Source: Bacteroidota bacterium (GTDB lineage: Bacteria > Bacteroidota > Bacteroidia > Bacteroidales > UBA10428). From it: DNA of 10,581 bases. This document shows, in pieces, positions 8,656 to 10,581 of the stretch (position 1 is its first letter; each line of letters begins with the position of its first letter). The notes under the pieces were generated by a model. It was not told where the DNA came from, ran no database searches, and was given only the letters and a program-made list of their open reading frames with translations. The DNA lies in NCBI GenBank assembly GCA_029268165.1, contig JAJUGM010000081.1:1-10581 (forward strand), read 5' to 3'. The translations under genes were made by a program, and so were the position numbers.

Positions 8656-10340
8656 TAATAAATATAAAATTAAAGGTTATGAAAACAAAAAAACAAAAAT
8701 CATTAGTGACAATATTTGTATCTCTTTCTTTTTGTCTGGCTTGCGAATTTGAAAAGCATTTAGAAAGCAACCTTGAAATAGATACATTTAAAATTGAAGT
8801 ATTAAGTGATACTGTACCTAGTGAAGTTCATGTAATTACAAAGATAATATCCGTTGGCTACGTTAAACTCGAATATACACATGAGGGAGCATTCGCATCA
8901 TTAGAAAGTATTAACCCGTGTAATCAGCATATATTAATTATAAACTCTACTAAAGAAGCCATTTCGAATGATACATCAATCTTATTTTATAAAGCTGCAG
9001 GTACTTATAAGATAATTTTAAACACAAATGATAAAAAGTACGAAGATACATTCGAACTATTTGAATAGTATGAACGATTTTCTTGCAGACATAACCTGGG
9101 ATATTTATTTAAAATTCATATGAAAAAACTTACAGTACTTTTTTTGTGTTTAATATTGTCTGAATTAACAAAAAGTTCCTTTGCGCAGGAATACATAGCA
9201 AAATGCGATATTTCAACCACCTATTGGAGTGATGGTGTTTGTAGTTCAAGCAGAAGCTATAAAGATGTAAAAATTGTATCACCATTAATTTATATAAGTA
9301 ATCCAAATTATTATAATATTTCATATTCATATAATACTTATTTATGGAGTAAGGCTGGTGATTATCGTACATCAGAAACAGTGTATGTGGTTGTGAATAA
9401 TTATAATAATGTTGCCTTGGTTTTTAATGCAAGTGAATATGATTTTGCCTATGAAAGAGCCTTGAATTTCTATGTAAATGGGGCAAAATCCTATGGAACA
9501 ATATCTTATGCTGATAATAAATGGGTGGGTCTATGTAATTATAAAGGTTCTATTTCATTTACTTTAACTACCTATGATGCACCCAACATAACAAGTGTCG
9601 AATATCTCAGTTGTTCAAGTGATATTTGTTCCGGCTCAAATATATGTATTAAAAATAATTCTGACCAGTTAAGATTTCACTTTTCTGCCACTAATCCAGG
9701 AGATGCTGAAATATCGGTACTTGCCTATGATAATAATAACAACTTAATCGGAAATGTAAATGTTGGTAAATATGAAAGTTTTAAAGACATAAGTTTTAGT
9801 GCACTTGGCTTACATAATTATTATGGGAAAACCATTAAATTTATTGCAGAATCGTCATTAGGAGGCCAAACAGCATATAGTAAAAACTATTCTCCATTGT
9901 ATACCTTCTTTAAACAATTACCTGCTGCAGGTACAATAACAATAACAAGAAAGGCATGCTATCCCTATATTTATATAAATGTACCTATAGATAACAGCGT
10001 AATTAATAACACCAGTGAATTTAAATTCAGGGCAATTTACGGTAATTATGAAAGTGCTTCATTTAAAGACAGTTTATCAAATACAATAAGATTAAAAATT
10101 TATAAAACATCAGGTAATGTTGTTACATTAATTCCTGTTAGTGAAGACATCAATTTATTTAATAGAACAGGATATTACACACTGCAGATATTTCAGAGCA
10201 CTCAGGAAAGTGTTGATAAAACCTTATCGTTCAATGATGCAAAATGTGCTGTTAAAAAAAGATTTTACATTGGTGTTGCACCTGAATTACCTAAGCCAAG
10301 TATACAGCCTGTATTAATTGATAATACAATTTATAGCGTA
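8656..10340. other. Low-G+C segment (possible exchanged module)
   Basis: Composition changes at the end of the third gene. Hand counts of G+C per 60 bases are 30 (3661-3720) and 28 (7801-7860) upstream. Inside the segment they are 19 (8701-8760), 16 (8761-8820), 14 (9301-9360) and 16 (9961-10020). Values rise to 24 at 10321-10380 and 32 at 10441-10500. Codon choice in the segment shifts towards AAT, TAT, TTA and ATA. The right edge falls inside the fifth gene, near codon 405. No insertion sequence ends or flanking repeats were found. The boundaries are approximate, and the explanation (recent acquisition or a variable cassette) is inference. Confidence 0.6.
8679..9068 (+). CDS. Small probable lipoprotein with Ig/PKD-like beta fold
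   Basis: This encodes 129 residues and starts 23 bases after the FN3 gene. The basic N-terminus (MKTKKQK) and hydrophobic core (about 8-21) end at FCLAC, so Cys22 is a plausible lipidation site, although the -3 position is Cys rather than the usual Leu; Cys19 is an alternative. The acidic residues straight after Cys22 (EFE) fit the loose pattern of Bacteroidota surface lipoprotein export signals. The mature part of about 107 residues is predicted to be all beta. Its last part (AAGTYKIILNTNDKKYEDTF, about 105-124) resembles the closing strands of PKD/Ig-like domains. The gene is much more A/T-rich than the three genes upstream. AAAGG lies only 2 bases before the ATG, too close to act as a normal ribosome site. 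I do not recognise a family. A helper or anchor for the neighbouring large proteins is possible but unproven. Confidence 0.85.
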   Translation: MKTKKQKSLVTIFVSLSFCLACEFEKHLESNLEIDTFKIEVLSDTVPSEVHVITKIISVGYVKLEYTHEGAFASLESINPCNQHILIINSTKEAISNDTSILFYKAAGTYKIILNTNDKKYEDTFELFE

Positions 10341-10581
10341 ACCCGTCACGACAGGGCTGACGGACAGGTGAAAATTAATATTTCAAATATTACCAAAACT
10401 CAGAACAGAATCTGGGCTTATTATGGAAAGGCCGAACCTACCCCACCCGATGCGTGGACAGGCGCCACAAAAAATACAGTAAAAACCTACCAGTCGGTTG
10501 AACTGGATGGCATATCGAGTGCAATTTCTATTGCATCAAGAAAAAGTGAATGGACACTGGGCAATTTTCAGGGCAATGCCC
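9120..10581 (+). CDS. Large exported protein, N-terminal part (runs off window)
   Basis: An uninterrupted frame runs from the ATG at 9120 to the window end (487 codons plus one base), so the C-terminus is missing. MKKLTVLFLCLILSELTKSS followed by FAQ is a textbook signal peptide, with cleavage probably after Ala22. The mature part is rich in Asn, Tyr, Ser and Ile, with many short beta strands and eight cysteines (29, 41, 139, 165, 170, 176, 280, 376). CSSDICSGSNIC (165-176) is a small Cys cluster that suggests disulfides. From about residue 385 the style changes: Pro-rich PELPKPSIQP is followed by a domain with IWAYYGKAEPTPPDAWTG (431-448), and base composition returns towards that of the upstream genes. 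The start region is A/T-rich with no Shine-Dalgarno sequence. No named domain is recognised. As the last visible gene of an exported set it could be a surface adhesin, a type IX cargo or the N-terminus of a Rhs/YD-repeat protein; the missing C-terminus would decide. Confidence 0.88.
   Translation, partial: MKKLTVLFLCLILSELTKSSFAQEYIAKCDISTTYWSDGVCSSSRSYKDVKIVSPLIYISNPNYYNISYSYNTYLWSKAGDYRTSETVYVVVNNYNNVALVFNASEYDFAYERALNFYVNGAKSYGTISYADNKWVGLCNYKGSISFTLTTYDAPNITSVEYLSCSSDICSGSNICIKNNSDQLRFHFSATNPGDAEISVLAYDNNNNLIGNVNVGKYESFKDISFSALGLHNYYGKTIKFIAESSLGGQTAYSKNYSPLYTFFKQLPAAGTITITRKACYPYIYINVPIDNSVINNTSEFKFRAIYGNYESASFKDSLSNTIRLKIYKTSGNVVTLIPVSEDINLFNRTGYYTLQIFQSTQESVDKTLSFNDAKCAVKKRFYIGVAPELPKPSIQPVLIDNTIYSVTRHDRADGQVKINISNITKTQNRIWAYYGKAEPTPPDAWTGATKNTVKTYQSVELDGISSAISIASRKSEWTLGNFQGNA

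Noticed and set aside
8656..8678. Terminator or internal promoter between genes 3 and 4
   Set aside because: The 23-base A/T-rich spacer has no hairpin and no TAnnTTTG box.
9069..9119. Separate promoter for the last gene
   Set aside because: No TAnnTTTG box with a TTG upstream was found; TATTTG near 9059 lacks the two spacer bases.
9130..9372. Antisense open frame of 80 codons
   Set aside because: It is antisense to the signal peptide and early mature region of the last gene in A/T-rich DNA; its Tyr/Asn-rich product looks like a composition effect.

Overview
The window looks like a piece of a Bacteroidota (Bacteroidetes) chromosome. The evidence is a TAnnTTTG-type -7 promoter box ahead of the first gene, A/T-rich start regions with no convincing Shine-Dalgarno sequence, and a run of Sec-exported, Asn/Tyr-rich beta-strand proteins with Big_5-like and fibronectin type III modules. 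Genus and species cannot be told from the sequence. No tRNA, rRNA, CRISPR array, transposase or integrase was seen.

Layout: an A/T-rich leader (about 1-208) holds a perfect 13-bp inverted repeat and a putative -7 box. It is followed by five genes, all on the + strand and closely packed: (1) an outer-membrane beta-barrel-like protein (281-2044); (2) a 1484-residue exported protein overlapping it by 8 bases (2037-6491); (3) after 7 bases, a 718-residue exported protein of about six fibronectin type III-like modules (6499-8655); (4) after 23 bases, a small probable lipoprotein with an Ig/PKD-like look (8679-9068); (5) after 51 bases, the first 487 codons of another large exported protein, open at the window edge (9120 to beyond 10581). 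No terminator-like hairpin lies between them, so one operon is likely. Every product has an export signal and none has a recognisable catalytic domain.

Interpretation (inference): the operon looks like a dedicated envelope or cell-surface assembly, with a barrel in the outer membrane, a very large beta-rich partner, a multi-module adhesin or scaffold, a lipoprotein, and a large surface or secreted protein that may be the cargo. From memory, related sets of a barrel, a giant protein and an FN3 protein occur in other Bacteroidota without an assigned function; I could not verify this here.

Base composition drops sharply after the third gene. Sixty-base lines I counted fall from 28-30 G+C in genes 2 and 3 to 14-20 G+C in genes 4 and 5, then rise again to 24-32 near the end of the window, inside gene 5. 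The lipoprotein and the N-terminal part of gene 5 therefore look like an exchanged or variable module next to a conserved core.
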